Of a stretch of DNA of 64,000 nucleotides, positions 1 through 9,245 are shown in pieces. The translations under genes were made by a program, and so were the position numbers. The notes under the pieces were generated by a model that made no database searches, had not been told where the DNA came from, and saw nothing but the letters and a program-made list of their open reading frames with translations. The stretch comes from Shimia sagamensis. GTDB taxonomy: Bacteria; Pseudomonadota; Alphaproteobacteria; Rhodobacterales; Rhodobacteraceae. The stretch lies in contig NZ_FXTY01000003.1 in assembly GCF_900182745.1 (NCBI RefSeq), positions 186,001 through 250,000 on the forward strand. The letters run 5' to 3'. Numbering within the stretch: the first letter of the stretch is position 1; the number at the start of each line of letters is the position of its first letter.

Positions 1-2010
1 CCCTCTGTGCCGCCTGATGGAATGTGGAGTGGACACCAGCGCTCGTATGGTTGGTATGAGATATGGCTTTTGTTTATGGAGGCAAGTTTGGCCGCCAAGG
101 TTGTGTTTCATCTGCCCAAGCAGTTCCATGAGAACTATCTGGAACTGACCCATTTGGCTCTTTTTCATAAGATTCATGCGTTAATTGTGCCTCGAGGAGG
201 CGAGGTCGAAGTGCGTCGCCGCCACGAAACGCTACGGTCGATGGAACGGTCGGATTGGTCCGACCGTTTAGAATCTGAGAACTTACATGTCATTGAAAAT
301 GGCATGGTTCAGCAAGACAACGCCCTGAATACGGCGCTGGCTTATTTACCACCTTATTTCCACCTCGATCCGCAAGGTGTGTTGGCGGAAAGTATGGCCG
401 GTGACGCCAAGTTTTCTGAAACTGAGGTGAATGCTGTACTCGCCAATTCGAAGTTCCGAGGATTGCATGACCGCTTGGTGAAAAAACGTCGGTCACGGTA
501 CGGCCCAAAAGATGAAGTGACTGAAATTCCTGACGGGTGCATTGCCGTCTTTCTTCAGGGCGATAATCCGCACCGACAAGGCACAGCATATTGCGATAAT
601 GAGACGTTGTTGCGTACTGTTGCGGAGAATGCAGGCGGGCGAACTGTTGTGGTCAAGGCGCACCCGGTGAGCAAACAGCTTGATGATGCTCAGTTAATCC
701 TAAATCTCCTTCAGGATGGGTTGCCGGTTGAGCCAACCGACGCCAATGTACATGACATTCTCCGCCAATGTTCTGTGACCGTCAGCTATAATTCCGCAGT
801 TGCCATGGAAGGGTTCATGCATGGAAAACCGGCGATCCTTTTTGGAAAATCCGATTTCCACCACGTTGTTGAAACAGTGTGCAATCCCAACGATTTTCCA
901 ACAGCGCTGCATGCAGCTTTGGTCAGCCAGCATGACTACGCAAAGTATTTGCACTGGTACTTTTCAAACTATGCCGTGTCTGTCGAGGATTGGTTGTTGG
1001 AAGACAAGCTTCTTCAGATCTTTGAGAAGATGGGGTTCGCTGAGGATCGGTTAGGGCTCCGGGAGGTCAGCGGTGCGACATCGGAAAACCAGGTAGGGCC
1101 CAGGAGCAAACAGGCAATTGACGAAACGCAACGGTTGTTCCGAGGGCTCACCGAGGCAAAATCTGTAAAACTTCGGCGCAGTTTGATAATCGATGAAGAC
1201 TATCATGAATTTATTGGGGCAATCGGTGACCAGAAGGTGCGTGTTTGTCGGCACCTATCGGCAGAAGGCCAGCGGGACGTACGCGCGCGTGTCGCTGAGA
1301 CAAGCTACTTGCAAGACATCATGGTCTCAGAGCAGTTTTTTGCTGAAAAAGCTATTTTCGCCCATGAAGAGTATGGTGTCTTGTGCGTGAGCCAAGTGCC
1401 GGGTGTACCTTTAGCGCAAAAGATTGCAGGGGCCTCAGGCCCTCGTCGATCCAAGTTTGTACGCATGGGTGCAGAGTGGCTTGAAGCCGCAACGCAGGCT
1501 CGGATTAAGCAAACAGAACTGGCATCGCTGTTCCGACTGAAGAATCTAAAAGAGTGGTCTTTGGACAATATCGAAGACGATGGGGATTGCTCTTTATTGG
1601 AAAGGCTGCTGTCTGACCTGACCAAACGCGCTCGTTTGATCAAGGGCATGGAAATCAAACAAATTCATGGACAGGCATGGTTCTCGGCTGAAAACCTTGT
1701 GTTCAAAGACACCACCTTGTGTGGGATCAACATCCGGGGGGCGCATTGGACGTCGGTGTCACGCGCAGCCGCGCAATACCTCGTCGACTTGCAATTGGTC
1801 GCGCCTGCGATATCTGGCAAAACTCGGTTTGGCATTGCGCAGGACGATTGGCGTGCGTTTTTGTCAATTGATTTGGTTCCTGAAGGCGAGCGCCGCACGG
1901 CTTTACCATTCTTCATAGGTGAGCAATTGTTTCGGCGCTTCGTAACTGATTATCGGAGCCAAGAGAAACGCGAGCGTGGGCGCCAATCGATACGCGTTTT
2001 TTTGGAATAA
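1..2010 (+). CDS. Capsule-type glycosyltransferase fused to a pseudokinase-like domain (5' end open)
   Basis: The reading frame is open to the left edge; the first start codon inside the window is a GTG at 7, so the N-terminus is probably missing. Residues about 160-330 resemble the C-terminal half of capsule polysaccharide synthesis/export proteins (Capsule_synth, KpsC/KpsS type): a VVVKAHP strand, then VTVSYNSAVAMEGFMHGKPAILFG, split here as VTVSYNSAVAMEG and HGKPAILFG, the usual nucleotide-sugar-site pattern. Residues about 395-600 look like an aminoglycoside-phosphotransferase-fold kinase: a QVPGVPL hinge, then IHGQAWFSAENLVF and GINIRG, where active members have HGD..(H)xxN and ID. The catalytic Asp is Gln and the metal-binding Asp is Asn, so it is probably not an active kinase. 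Surface polysaccharide assembly is inferred. The next gene starts 59 bases downstream. Confidence 0.6.
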   Translation, partial: PSVPPDGMWSGHQRSYGWYEIWLLFMEASLAAKVVFHLPKQFHENYLELTHLALFHKIHALIVPRGGEVEVRRRHETLRSMERSDWSDRLESENLHVIENGMVQQDNALNTALAYLPPYFHLDPQGVLAESMAGDAKFSETEVNAVLANSKFRGLHDRLVKKRRSRYGPKDEVTEIPDGCIAVFLQGDNPHRQGTAYCDNETLLRTVAENAGGRTVVVKAHPVSKQLDDAQLILNLLQDGLPVEPTDANVHDILRQCSVTVSYNSAVAMEGFMHGKPAILFGKSDFHHVVETVCNPNDFPTALHAALVSQHDYAKYLHWYFSNYAVSVEDWLLEDKLLQIFEKMGFAEDRLGLREVSGATSENQVGPRSKQAIDETQRLFRGLTEAKSVKLRRSLIIDEDYHEFIGAIGDQKVRVCRHLSAEGQRDVRARVAETSYLQDIMVSEQFFAEKAIFAHEEYGVLCVSQVPGVPLAQKIAGASGPRRSKFVRMGAEWLEAATQARIKQTELASLFRLKNLKEWSLDNIEDDGDCSLLERLLSDLTKRARLIKGMEIKQIHGQAWFSAENLVFKDTTLCGINIRGAHWTSVSRAAAQYLVDLQLVAPAISGKTRFGIAQDDWRAFLSIDLVPEGERRTALPFFIGEQLFRRFVTDYRSQEKRERGRQSIRVFLE

Positions 2011-2069
2011 TTTTTCCTGACAATTTGGGTGGAATCCCTGCAAAGTGGCAGCAGTGCAGGGAGGCGCCA

Positions 2070-4055
2070 ATGCAGATTGTCGATGAGTTTCCATTTGGGG
2101 TTCGGGAGGAACCCCACGTATGGATCGAAATGCCGGATGGAGTGCGCCTGTCCGCGCGAATGTGGTTTCCTAAGACCACGGAGCCTGTACCCGCAATCTT
2201 GGAGTATCTCCCTTATCGAAAGCGGGACGGGACCGCGGAAAGAGATGCGTTGACGCATCCTTACCTTGCAGGGCACGGCTACGTGTGTGTCCGCGTTGAC
2301 ATGCGTGGGTGTGGCGACAGCGAAGGTCTTTTCCAGGACGAGTACTCACAGCAAGAGTTGGATGACGGAGTTGCTGTAATAGAGTGGCTGGCTCAGCAAG
2401 AGTGGAGCAACGGCAATGTCGGGATGATGGGTATCAGCTGGGGCGGATTCAACGGGTTACAAATTGCGGCTCTAGCGCCTCCCGCATTAAAAGCAGTTGC
2501 TAGTTTGTGCTCAACGGTAGATCGATATGCCGACGATATTCACTACAAGGGCGGTGTCATGCTTGGGGAGAACCCGGCCTGGGCTGCGACTGTTTTGGGA
2601 TGGTTTGCATTGCCGCCAGATCCCCAAATTGTTGGACCCAAATGGCGCGAGATGTGGTTGGAGCGGCTCCAAAACACGCCGTTTTTGGCTGAGACTTGGA
2701 TCAAGCACCAAAATCGAGATGCTTACTGGAAGCACGGATCGGTTTGTGAGGATTATAGTGCAATCAAAGCAGCGGTTTTAAGTGTCGGCGGCTGGCACGA
2801 TGGATATCGAAACACCATTTCCCATTTGGTTGAAAACTTGGCGGCTCCGGTAAAGGGATTGGTCGGTCCTTGGAACCACAAATACCCACATTTTGCCGTT
2901 CCGGGTCCACAGATCGACTTTCTCGGAGAATTGCTTTTGTGGTGGGACCACTGGTTGAAGGGCGAGGAGAACGAAGTTGGGTCTTTACCAGACATGCGCC
3001 GCTGGCTCATGTACAGTGTACCGCCCCAAGTGACCTATGATCATCGTCCAGGGCGGTGGATTGCGGACGGTGTTGGCTCCAAGGGGTGCGTTCTGACTCT
3101 TCACCTGGTTGGGGAGACCCTCTCGGAGATTCCCGCACCGACAGAACAGAAAATTCTGCCGGATATTACTGTAGGGCAAGCGGCGGGAGAGTTTTTTCCA
3201 TTTGGGTTTGGTCCAGGGGAGCTTCCAGACGATCAACGCGCCGATGACGTACTTTGCAGTTGCTTTGATGGGAAGCCAATAGGAGAAGGACTGGACTTGG
3301 TTGGGGCGCCAAAGCTACGGCTGCGACTTCGCTCTAACACGCCCAAAGCACAGATTGCGGTGCGGCTGTGTGATGTACATCCAAATGGCGAAAGCACGTT
3401 GATAACCCACGGATTTTTGAATCTCAGGCACCGGGATGGGCATGAAACCCTCATTGACGTGCCTTTAGGAGAAAACTTCGATGCAGTCGTCACTCTGGAT
3501 CAATGTGCTTATCGCGTCCCTCAAGGACATAAGCTACGTGTTGCCCTGTCGACGAGCTACTGGCCTTTTGTGTGGCCAGAACCGGAGCTGACGACACTCA
3601 ATGTTGTTTTGGGTACGATTGAGCTTCCAATCCGAAATGTGTCAAAGGGTGACGAGTGGCGGTTTGAGACGCCAAAATCGGCACGCCCTCGGCCAACAGA
3701 GCGGTTGAGTGTTAGCGACGAGAGCAAGCGCATCATACGCAACGTTGGCAAACGTTTGACGCGCCAGGAAATTCAAAGCGATGATGGGGTGTTGAGGGAT
3801 CTGGAAACTGGTTTGGAAAGCAGAACCAGACACAGGGAGGTGTTTTCAATTGCCGAAACAGATCCAAACTCTGCAGTCGCCAGTTTTGTTTGGGAACGAG
3901 ACATGTCGCGTGGTGGGTGGTGCGTGGCGGTCAAGGCTGAGCTGAAAATGAGCGCTGATGCAGACAATTTCTTCATCAAGGGCCACTTACAGGCCAAAGA
4001 GGGAGAATATGTGGTGTTTCAAAGAGAATGGGACGTTTCCGTCCCTAGACAGTAA
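2070..4055 (+). CDS. CocE/NonD family hydrolase (peptidase S15 fold)
   Basis: An alpha/beta hydrolase of the CocE / X-Pro dipeptidyl-peptidase family, about 661 residues, which acts on ester or amide bonds; the natural substrate cannot be told. The nucleophile is Ser123 in GISWGG. The acid is probably the Asp of GGWHDGY and the base the His of GPWNHKYPH, both in family positions. The oxyanion region VDMRGCGDSEG is present. The C-terminal third (from about residue 330) is the jelly-roll domain typical of the family. No signal peptide is visible, so it is likely cytoplasmic. I chose the ATG at 2070 because GGGAGG lies 7 bases upstream; an in-frame TTG at 2025 has no good ribosome site. It ends at a shared terminator facing the next, convergent gene. 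Confidence 0.85.
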   Translation: MQIVDEFPFGVREEPHVWIEMPDGVRLSARMWFPKTTEPVPAILEYLPYRKRDGTAERDALTHPYLAGHGYVCVRVDMRGCGDSEGLFQDEYSQQELDDGVAVIEWLAQQEWSNGNVGMMGISWGGFNGLQIAALAPPALKAVASLCSTVDRYADDIHYKGGVMLGENPAWAATVLGWFALPPDPQIVGPKWREMWLERLQNTPFLAETWIKHQNRDAYWKHGSVCEDYSAIKAAVLSVGGWHDGYRNTISHLVENLAAPVKGLVGPWNHKYPHFAVPGPQIDFLGELLLWWDHWLKGEENEVGSLPDMRRWLMYSVPPQVTYDHRPGRWIADGVGSKGCVLTLHLVGETLSEIPAPTEQKILPDITVGQAAGEFFPFGFGPGELPDDQRADDVLCSCFDGKPIGEGLDLVGAPKLRLRLRSNTPKAQIAVRLCDVHPNGESTLITHGFLNLRHRDGHETLIDVPLGENFDAVVTLDQCAYRVPQGHKLRVALSTSYWPFVWPEPELTTLNVVLGTIELPIRNVSKGDEWRFETPKSARPRPTERLSVSDESKRIIRNVGKRLTRQEIQSDDGVLRDLETGLESRTRHREVFSIAETDPNSAVASFVWERDMSRGGWCVAVKAELKMSADADNFFIKGHLQAKEGEYVVFQREWDVSVPRQ

Positions 4056-4064
4056 CTAGTAGCA

Positions 4065-4096
4065 AAAAGAAGCCCGCTTTTTGGCGGGCTTCTTTT
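4065..4096. terminator. Bidirectional intrinsic terminator
   Basis: A 9-bp perfect stem GAAGCCCGC / GCGGGCTTC (4069-4077 and 4084-4092) with a 6-base loop is flanked by AAAA on the left and TTTT on the right. It therefore reads as a terminator in both directions. It sits between the convergent CocE-type hydrolase gene and the universal stress protein gene. Confidence 0.9.
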
Positions 4097-4099
4097 GTT

Positions 4100-4525
4100 T
4101 CAGCGTACGACAAAGACCGATTGTTTGGCATGCCTCGATATTCGAGCGGCGTTGGGGCCGATCAAATAGTCTTTCAGCTGTGACTTATGTGCGCCCACAA
4201 TAATCGCATCGGCAGAAACACTTTCAGCCTCTTTCAACACCAGATCGTAAATGGTGCCTTGATCGACATGCAGGCGTACTTTTGGTAGGCCCGCAAAGCG
4301 CTCACCAGCCCAGGTTTCCAATGCAACCTTGGCCTCCTGAAGAATGGCTTTGTTGTGATCTGCGCTAAAAAACGAACCAACAATCGACATGCCGTAGTCT
4401 GGCACGACATTCATGATGTGCAACTCGGCATCGTCTCGCTCTGCCATGGTTTTGGCAACTTCGGCCGGGCGCTCCGACCCTTTCAGATCGTTCACGTCCA
4501 CAGTCAGTAGTAGGGTCTTAAACAT
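4100..4525 (-). CDS. Universal stress protein (UspA family), TRAP-associated
   Basis: A single-domain Usp protein of 141 residues, the usual family length. It begins FKTLLLTVDV, the first beta strand of the fold, and ends with IIVGAHKSQLKDYLIGPNA then SVFVV, matching the ATP-binding pattern G-2x-G-9x-G(S/T) only partly: GAHKS replaces the usual GxxG, so nucleotide binding may be altered. It is the last gene of a TRAP operon, 11 bases after the permease. Usp proteins encoded with TRAP transporters (TeaD of the Halomonas ectoine transporter TeaABC) modulate uptake, and a similar role is inferred here. Confidence 0.85.
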   Translation of the reverse strand: MFKTLLLTVDVNDLKGSERPAEVAKTMAERDDAELHIMNVVPDYGMSIVGSFFSADHNKAILQEAKVALETWAGERFAGLPKVRLHVDQGTIYDLVLKEAESVSADAIIVGAHKSQLKDYLIGPNAARISRHAKQSVFVVR

Positions 4526-4536
4526 ATCACATCTCC

Positions 4537-7170
4537 CTAGAATGCAGGCTGCGTGGCGCGAGGCCGCTGAATCAGCATCAATCCGGCAAGCAGCAACAGA
4601 GCTGGAATGAAGAACAGCTCTTTGGGCATGCGCTCATTTTCGACTTCAACCTGTGAAATCACCACTGGGTTGTCGCCGTAGTAGTCATATTCTGTGCCAA
4701 GCGATCCAAAGTAGGGCGAACCAGGGAACGGTTCTTCCAAAAGCAGTTTCCCGTCTTCTTCAAGAACCGACAACCCATTGTCCGACATAGCAGCCCCCGG
4801 CTCTCCACCAGGATACACCATGGTGATGGTCGTGGCGCGGTTGTCTCCCGTGTCAAAATCCGGACCTTCAACCTTAAAGCGGATCAGGCTGCCCTCCGGT
4901 TGCTCTCCAACAAGCTGTACAGCTGCAGGGCCTGTTACGCTCTGGTACTTCTCTGTCACAAGATCGAGGAAGAAGTCAGGTCGGAACAACATAAATGCAA
5001 TGAACAGCAAGGCAACGCTTTCCCAACGTTTAGACTTGGCTATGAAGTAGCCCTGAGTGGCCGCTGCAAATATGAGCATCGCGATTAAGCTTATGAAGAA
5101 TACCAGGATGGCTTTCCCTAAACTCACGTCAATCAACAGCAAGTCTGTGTTGAATATGAACATGAACGGCAGCAAGGCGGTACGGATGTCGTAAGCGAAG
5201 CCCTGGATACCAGTTTTGATCGGATCACCACGAGAGATTGCCGCGGCTGCATAAGCTGCAAGCCCAACCGGAGGCGTGTCGTCGGCAAGGATGCCAAAGT
5301 AGAACACAAACATGTGTACCGCGATCAATGGCACAACAAGGCCCGCCTGAGCACCAACACTCACGATGACCGGCGCCATGAGAGAGCTCACCACGATGTA
5401 GTTCGCAGTAGTTGGAAGCCCCATACCCAGTATCAGCGACAAAATCGCAACCAAAACCAGCAGGAGGATCAAATTGCCGCCAGAGATCACTTCGATGACC
5501 TGACCGATCACTTGGTGTGCACCAGTCAGGCTGATGGTACCAACAATGATACCGGCAGCACCCGTTGCCACACCAATCCCGATCATGTTGCGTGCGCCCA
5601 TGATCAGGCCTTGCACAAAGTCAGACCATCCCGTTGAGAAGGCCGCGTTCAGAGCCGTCTCGCCACGGAAAAACGCTTTGATTGGACGATGTGTGAGAGC
5701 AACGATAATCATAAAGATGGTTGCCCAGAATGCAGACAGCGCCGGTGAGAGACGGTCCAACGTATCCGTTTTCACCATCAAGTTCCAAACCAAGATAAAG
5801 ATTGGCAATGAGTAGTACGCGCCGCCAAGAAGCGTTGGCGTTAGCCGTGGCGCCTCCAGTGGTGCATTGGGGTCATCCATAGCGACATCGGGATATTTCG
5901 ACGCGAGATAGAGCAAAGCAATGTACATGATCGTCAGCAAGACAATTGCCGCATAAATGCTGTCAGCCATCATTGGATCAAGTAGGTTGCGGATACCAAT
6001 CATCAGGAAGGTGATGGCGGCCAAACCCAAGAAACCTGTCAAAAACAGCACCATGATCATGATGGGGCCAATGTGGCGACCGGCTTTCTTGAGGCCTTTC
6101 ATCTCCATTTTTAGTGCTTCGAGGTGCACAATGTACAAGAGAGCGATGTATGAAATGACGGCAGGCAAGAACGCGTGTTTTACCACGTCGATGTAGGGAA
6201 TATTGACATATTCCACCATCAGGAAGGCTGCTGCACCCATCACAGGAGGAGTCAGCTGACCATTGGTGGAGGAAGCCACCTCTACCGCACCAGCTTTTTC
6301 AGCCGGAAAACCAATACGCTTCATCAAGGGAATGGTAAAAGTCCCTGTTGTCACAGTATTGGCAATTGAGCTCCCAGAGATCATTCCGGTCATCATCGAG
6401 CTTAGCACCGAAGCTTTCGCTGGTCCGCCGCGTAGGGCGCCAAGCAGAGCAATCGCAACTTTGATAAACCAGTTGCCGCCGCCAGCGCGATCAAGAAGAG
6501 CGCCAAACAGCACAAACAAGAAGATCATCGAGGTAGACACACCAAGGGCAACACCGAAGACTCCCTCGGTTTGCATCCAGTAATGTCCAAGCGCCTTAGA
6601 AAACGATGCGCCACCATAGTTAGTGATATCTCGTACCCACTCGGAATTTCCGCCAAAGAAGGCAAAAAGGACAAAGGACCCAGCAATGATGACAAGCGGC
6701 AAACCTAGCGAACGATACACGCAGATCATCAGAACCATCATGCCAATCGCAGACATCGTGATGTCTGTCGTCGTCCAAAGACCTGGGCGGTCCGCAATCT
6801 GATAGCGGAACACAACGAGGTACAAACAGGCACCAACACCCAGTGCAATCAGCGCCCAATCGTAAAGCGGAATACGATCGCGCGGTGACGATTTGAACAT
6901 CGGGAAAGCGAGAATTGCCAAGGCGATCGCGAAGGCAAGGTGAATGTAACGCGCTTGCCCCACAATGTTTGCAAATCCGGAAAAACCAGTTGTTTGCGCT
7001 AGAACTCCTGGAAGTTTTGAAGCGATGTAAAGCTGAAAAAGCGACCAGATAATACAGATCGCGATGATCAATTGACCTTGAAAACCGTCGGCGTTGCGTG
7101 CGCCTGTATCGACTTCTGCAACAAGTGCGTCGGCTTTGGCGGTGCCATCATTTTGATGATCTTGAGCCAT
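4537..7170 (-). CDS. TAXI-TRAP transporter fused permease (DctQM-like)
   Basis: An 877-residue inner-membrane protein with many hydrophobic segments, the size of the fused small (DctQ-like) plus large (DctM-like) permease found in TAXI-type TRAP systems. Family signatures are visible: SSMMTGMISGSSIANTV in the first half of the DctM part and LGMGLPTTANYIVV in the second. The last 120 residues form a hydrophilic extension (about 735-850) followed by one final hydrophobic segment (FFIPALLLLAGLMLI), which is longer than the minimal family. It works with the binding protein encoded just upstream, using an ion gradient to import a carboxylate-like solute. A hairpin lies in the 85-base gap between them. 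Confidence 0.93.
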   Translation of the reverse strand: MAQDHQNDGTAKADALVAEVDTGARNADGFQGQLIIAICIIWSLFQLYIASKLPGVLAQTTGFSGFANIVGQARYIHLAFAIALAILAFPMFKSSPRDRIPLYDWALIALGVGACLYLVVFRYQIADRPGLWTTTDITMSAIGMMVLMICVYRSLGLPLVIIAGSFVLFAFFGGNSEWVRDITNYGGASFSKALGHYWMQTEGVFGVALGVSTSMIFLFVLFGALLDRAGGGNWFIKVAIALLGALRGGPAKASVLSSMMTGMISGSSIANTVTTGTFTIPLMKRIGFPAEKAGAVEVASSTNGQLTPPVMGAAAFLMVEYVNIPYIDVVKHAFLPAVISYIALLYIVHLEALKMEMKGLKKAGRHIGPIMIMVLFLTGFLGLAAITFLMIGIRNLLDPMMADSIYAAIVLLTIMYIALLYLASKYPDVAMDDPNAPLEAPRLTPTLLGGAYYSLPIFILVWNLMVKTDTLDRLSPALSAFWATIFMIIVALTHRPIKAFFRGETALNAAFSTGWSDFVQGLIMGARNMIGIGVATGAAGIIVGTISLTGAHQVIGQVIEVISGGNLILLLVLVAILSLILGMGLPTTANYIVVSSLMAPVIVSVGAQAGLVVPLIAVHMFVFYFGILADDTPPVGLAAYAAAAISRGDPIKTGIQGFAYDIRTALLPFMFIFNTDLLLIDVSLGKAILVFFISLIAMLIFAAATQGYFIAKSKRWESVALLFIAFMLFRPDFFLDLVTEKYQSVTGPAAVQLVGEQPEGSLIRFKVEGPDFDTGDNRATTITMVYPGGEPGAAMSDNGLSVLEEDGKLLLEEPFPGSPYFGSLGTEYDYYGDNPVVISQVEVENERMPKELFFIPALLLLAGLMLIQRPRATQPAF

Positions 7171-7199
7171 AATTTTCCCCGTTGAACCCCTTTGTTGAA

Positions 7200-7229
7200 A
7201 AGCGCCCCGAAGTGCATTTCGGGGCGCTT
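7200..7229 (-). promoter_or_regulatory. Intercistronic hairpin between TRAP binding protein and permease genes
   Basis: A 12-bp stem (AGCGCCCCGAA pairing with TTCGGGGCGCT, plus one A-T pair) encloses the 6-base loop GTGCAT, 27 bases after the binding-protein stop codon. On the transcribed strand it is followed by TTTTC rather than a long T run, so it is probably a weak terminator or an RNA-stabilising hairpin. Such elements commonly give more binding protein than permease. Confidence 0.7.
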
Positions 7230-7255
7230 CCTATTCTTGTAAACTCAGACTGAAC

Positions 7256-8218
7256 TTACTTCAGGCCCAGTTCCATGTAGGCTTTCTCAGCACCTGGGTG
7301 CAGAGGCGCACTCAGGCCATCTTTGACCATTTCAGCTGGGTCCAGGTTTGCGAAAGCAGGGTGCAACTTGCGGAAATCTTCAACATTTTCCATCACCGAT
7401 TTTGCTACGATGTAGACAACTTCGTCAGGAACGGTTGCGCTGGTGACAAAAGTTGCGCCCACACCAAAGGTGGTGGTGTCGCCATCTGTGCCTTTGTACA
7501 TGCCGCCCGGAATAGTTGCGACGCGGTAGAATGGGTTATCAGCAACCAGTTTTTCCACTTCGGGACCAGTTACGCTCACCAGGGTTGCATCACAGGTGGT
7601 GGTGGCTTCTTTGATTGCAGCGGCAGGGTGACCAATAGTGTAGATCATCGCGTCGATGTTGCCGTCACAAAGCTGTTTCGCCATCTCGGAGCCTTTGTAC
7701 TCGGTCGCCAGAGCAAAGTCGTCCATGCCAATGCCATAAGCGTCCATCACCACTTCCATGGTTGCTCGTTGGCCAGAGCCAGGGTTGCCGACGTTAACAC
7801 GTTTGCCTTTGAGGTCGGCAAAGCTGTTCACACCTGCGTCAGAGCGGGCGATCACAGTGAACGGCTCTGGGTGTACGGAGAATACCGCGCGAATATCTGG
7901 AAATGGGTTGTCTGCGAATTTGGAAGTGCCGTTGTAGGCGTGGTACTGCCAATCAGATTGGGCAACGCCAAATTCCAATTCGCCCGCTTTGATGGTGTTG
8001 ATGTTGTATACAGACCCGCCTGTGGATTCCACTGCGCAGCGGATGCCGTGCTCTTTGCGACCTTTGTTGACCAAACGGCAAATTGCACCACCTGTCGGGT
8101 AGTAAACGCCGGTTACGCCACCGGTACCGATGGAGATAAACTCCTGAGCAGAAGCGCCCGCAGAAATGCCCATGGAGGCAATAATGGCCGCACCGGCCAG
8201 TTTCAGTTTCGAAATCAT
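7256..8218 (-). CDS. TAXI family TRAP transporter solute-binding protein
   Basis: A periplasmic binding protein of 320 residues. It has a Sec signal peptide ([16 protein letters not shown], ending near GASAQ) and the TAXI (NMT1-like) hallmark [15 protein letters not shown] directly after it, then [18 protein letters not shown] chose the ATG at 8218 rather than a longer frame to 8365 because it gives a proper signal peptide, has AGGGAG upstream, and leaves the RpiR gene free of overlap. The ligand is unknown; characterised TAXI proteins bind glutamate/glutamine or organic acids. It is followed by the fused permease and preceded by the regulator on the same strand. Confidence 0.93.
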   Translation of the reverse strand: MISKLKLAGAAIIASMGISAGASAQEFISIGTGGVTGVYYPTGGAICRLVNKGRKEHGIRCAVESTGGSVYNINTIKAGELEFGVAQSDWQYHAYNGTSKFADNPFPDIRAVFSVHPEPFTVIARSDAGVNSFADLKGKRVNVGNPGSGQRATMEVVMDAYGIGMDDFALATEYKGSEMAKQLCDGNIDAMIYTIGHPAAAIKEATTTCDATLVSVTGPEVEKLVADNPFYRVATIPGGMYKGTDGDTTTFGVGATFVTSATVPDEVVYIVAKSVMENVEDFRKLHPAFANLDPAEMVKDGLSAPLHPGAEKAYMELGLK

Positions 8219-8267
8219 CTTAGGCTCCCTAGTTGATGATAGTATTGAAATTTCAGTCTTTTTGTCC

Positions 8268-9164
8268 TTAGTCCACCCAGAAATCACCCAGGTCTTGATT
8301 GCGCCGCTCAACCTCTCGGATGCGGTCGCTTGTGCCTTCGCCAGATTGTGCGACAAGCATGGCAATCATCGACTCCATCAATGCCAGAGTCGCCGCATAA
8401 GACGAGAAGAATTGTGGACTATCTGACGGAACAATAAAGGGAAAAGTTGCAAATTTGATCGCGGGACAGGTGTGACTGTCGCTTATCACGATGGTTTTTG
8501 CCCCAATACCCTGAGCGGCTTGAGCAGCCCGCACCGCTCTGTCGGCATAGGGGCGCTTGGTGATCACGAGTAAAACGTCCTCTGAAGTTAAGGATGCCAA
8601 TGATGCACCCAAAGAGGCTCCCATGCGCCCGGCCAATGTCCAATTGGTTGAAAAATAGTTGGCCAAGTAGGCCATGTATTCAACGATTCCAGTTGAGCCA
8701 AAGGCGCCAAACAGCACAACTGACCGCGCATCCCCTAAAGCGATCACTGCATTTTGAAGTCGGTCTCTGTCAAGTGAGTCCGCGAGACTTGAGATGTTTG
8801 AAATACAGGCCGTCGCTTGTCGTTCATACATTGAATCCGTGGAGTTCGCAGCCGTTTTGAGCTGTTGGGCCCGTTCAGAAAACGAACTTGTGCGCCCTCC
8901 GACAGATTTTCGGCAAACTTCGCGAAGTTCCTCATAGGTTTCATATCCCAGGGCCCGTGCAAGTCGTGAAAGTGTGGCAGGGGATACGCCACTCGCCGAA
9001 GAAATTGAGCGCAGGGATCTTGCCGCCACGTCCATTTCATTAGCCACAACAAAATCTGCCGCTTCCCGAAGCTTGACGCTCAGGTCGGCATAATTCCCCG
9101 CAACCCGCTCTTGAAGACGGTCTGTGTTGTTCACGAATCCCTCCACTTGACAGGGATTATTCAT
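8268..9164 (-). CDS. RpiR family transcriptional regulator (HTH plus SIS domain)
   Basis: A 298-residue regulator. Residues about 20-95 form the RpiR helix-turn-helix ([21 protein letters not shown]), and residues about 130-265 form a sugar-isomerase-like SIS domain ([28 protein letters not shown]). SIS domains sense phosphosugars, but many RpiR proteins in alphaproteobacteria control amino-acid or organic-acid transporters. It is the first gene of the TRAP operon, 49 bases ahead of the binding protein, and diverges from the beta-keto acid cleavage enzyme across 81 bases, so it could control both sides. No convincing operator palindrome could be identified in that gap. Confidence 0.9.
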   Translation of the reverse strand: MNNPCQVEGFVNNTDRLQERVAGNYADLSVKLREAADFVVANEMDVAARSLRSISSASGVSPATLSRLARALGYETYEELREVCRKSVGGRTSSFSERAQQLKTAANSTDSMYERQATACISNISSLADSLDRDRLQNAVIALGDARSVVLFGAFGSTGIVEYMAYLANYFSTNWTLAGRMGASLGASLASLTSEDVLLVITKRPYADRAVRAAQAAQGIGAKTIVISDSHTCPAIKFATFPFIVPSDSPQFFSSYAATLALMESMIAMLVAQSGEGTSDRIREVERRNQDLGDFWVD

Positions 9165-9245
9165 ATGTTTTAGCTCAGGTCAAGATTCGGAACATTCGTT
9201 TCACCTTGAACGTTACAGCGTAGCTGACCGGAGAAAGAAACAGGG

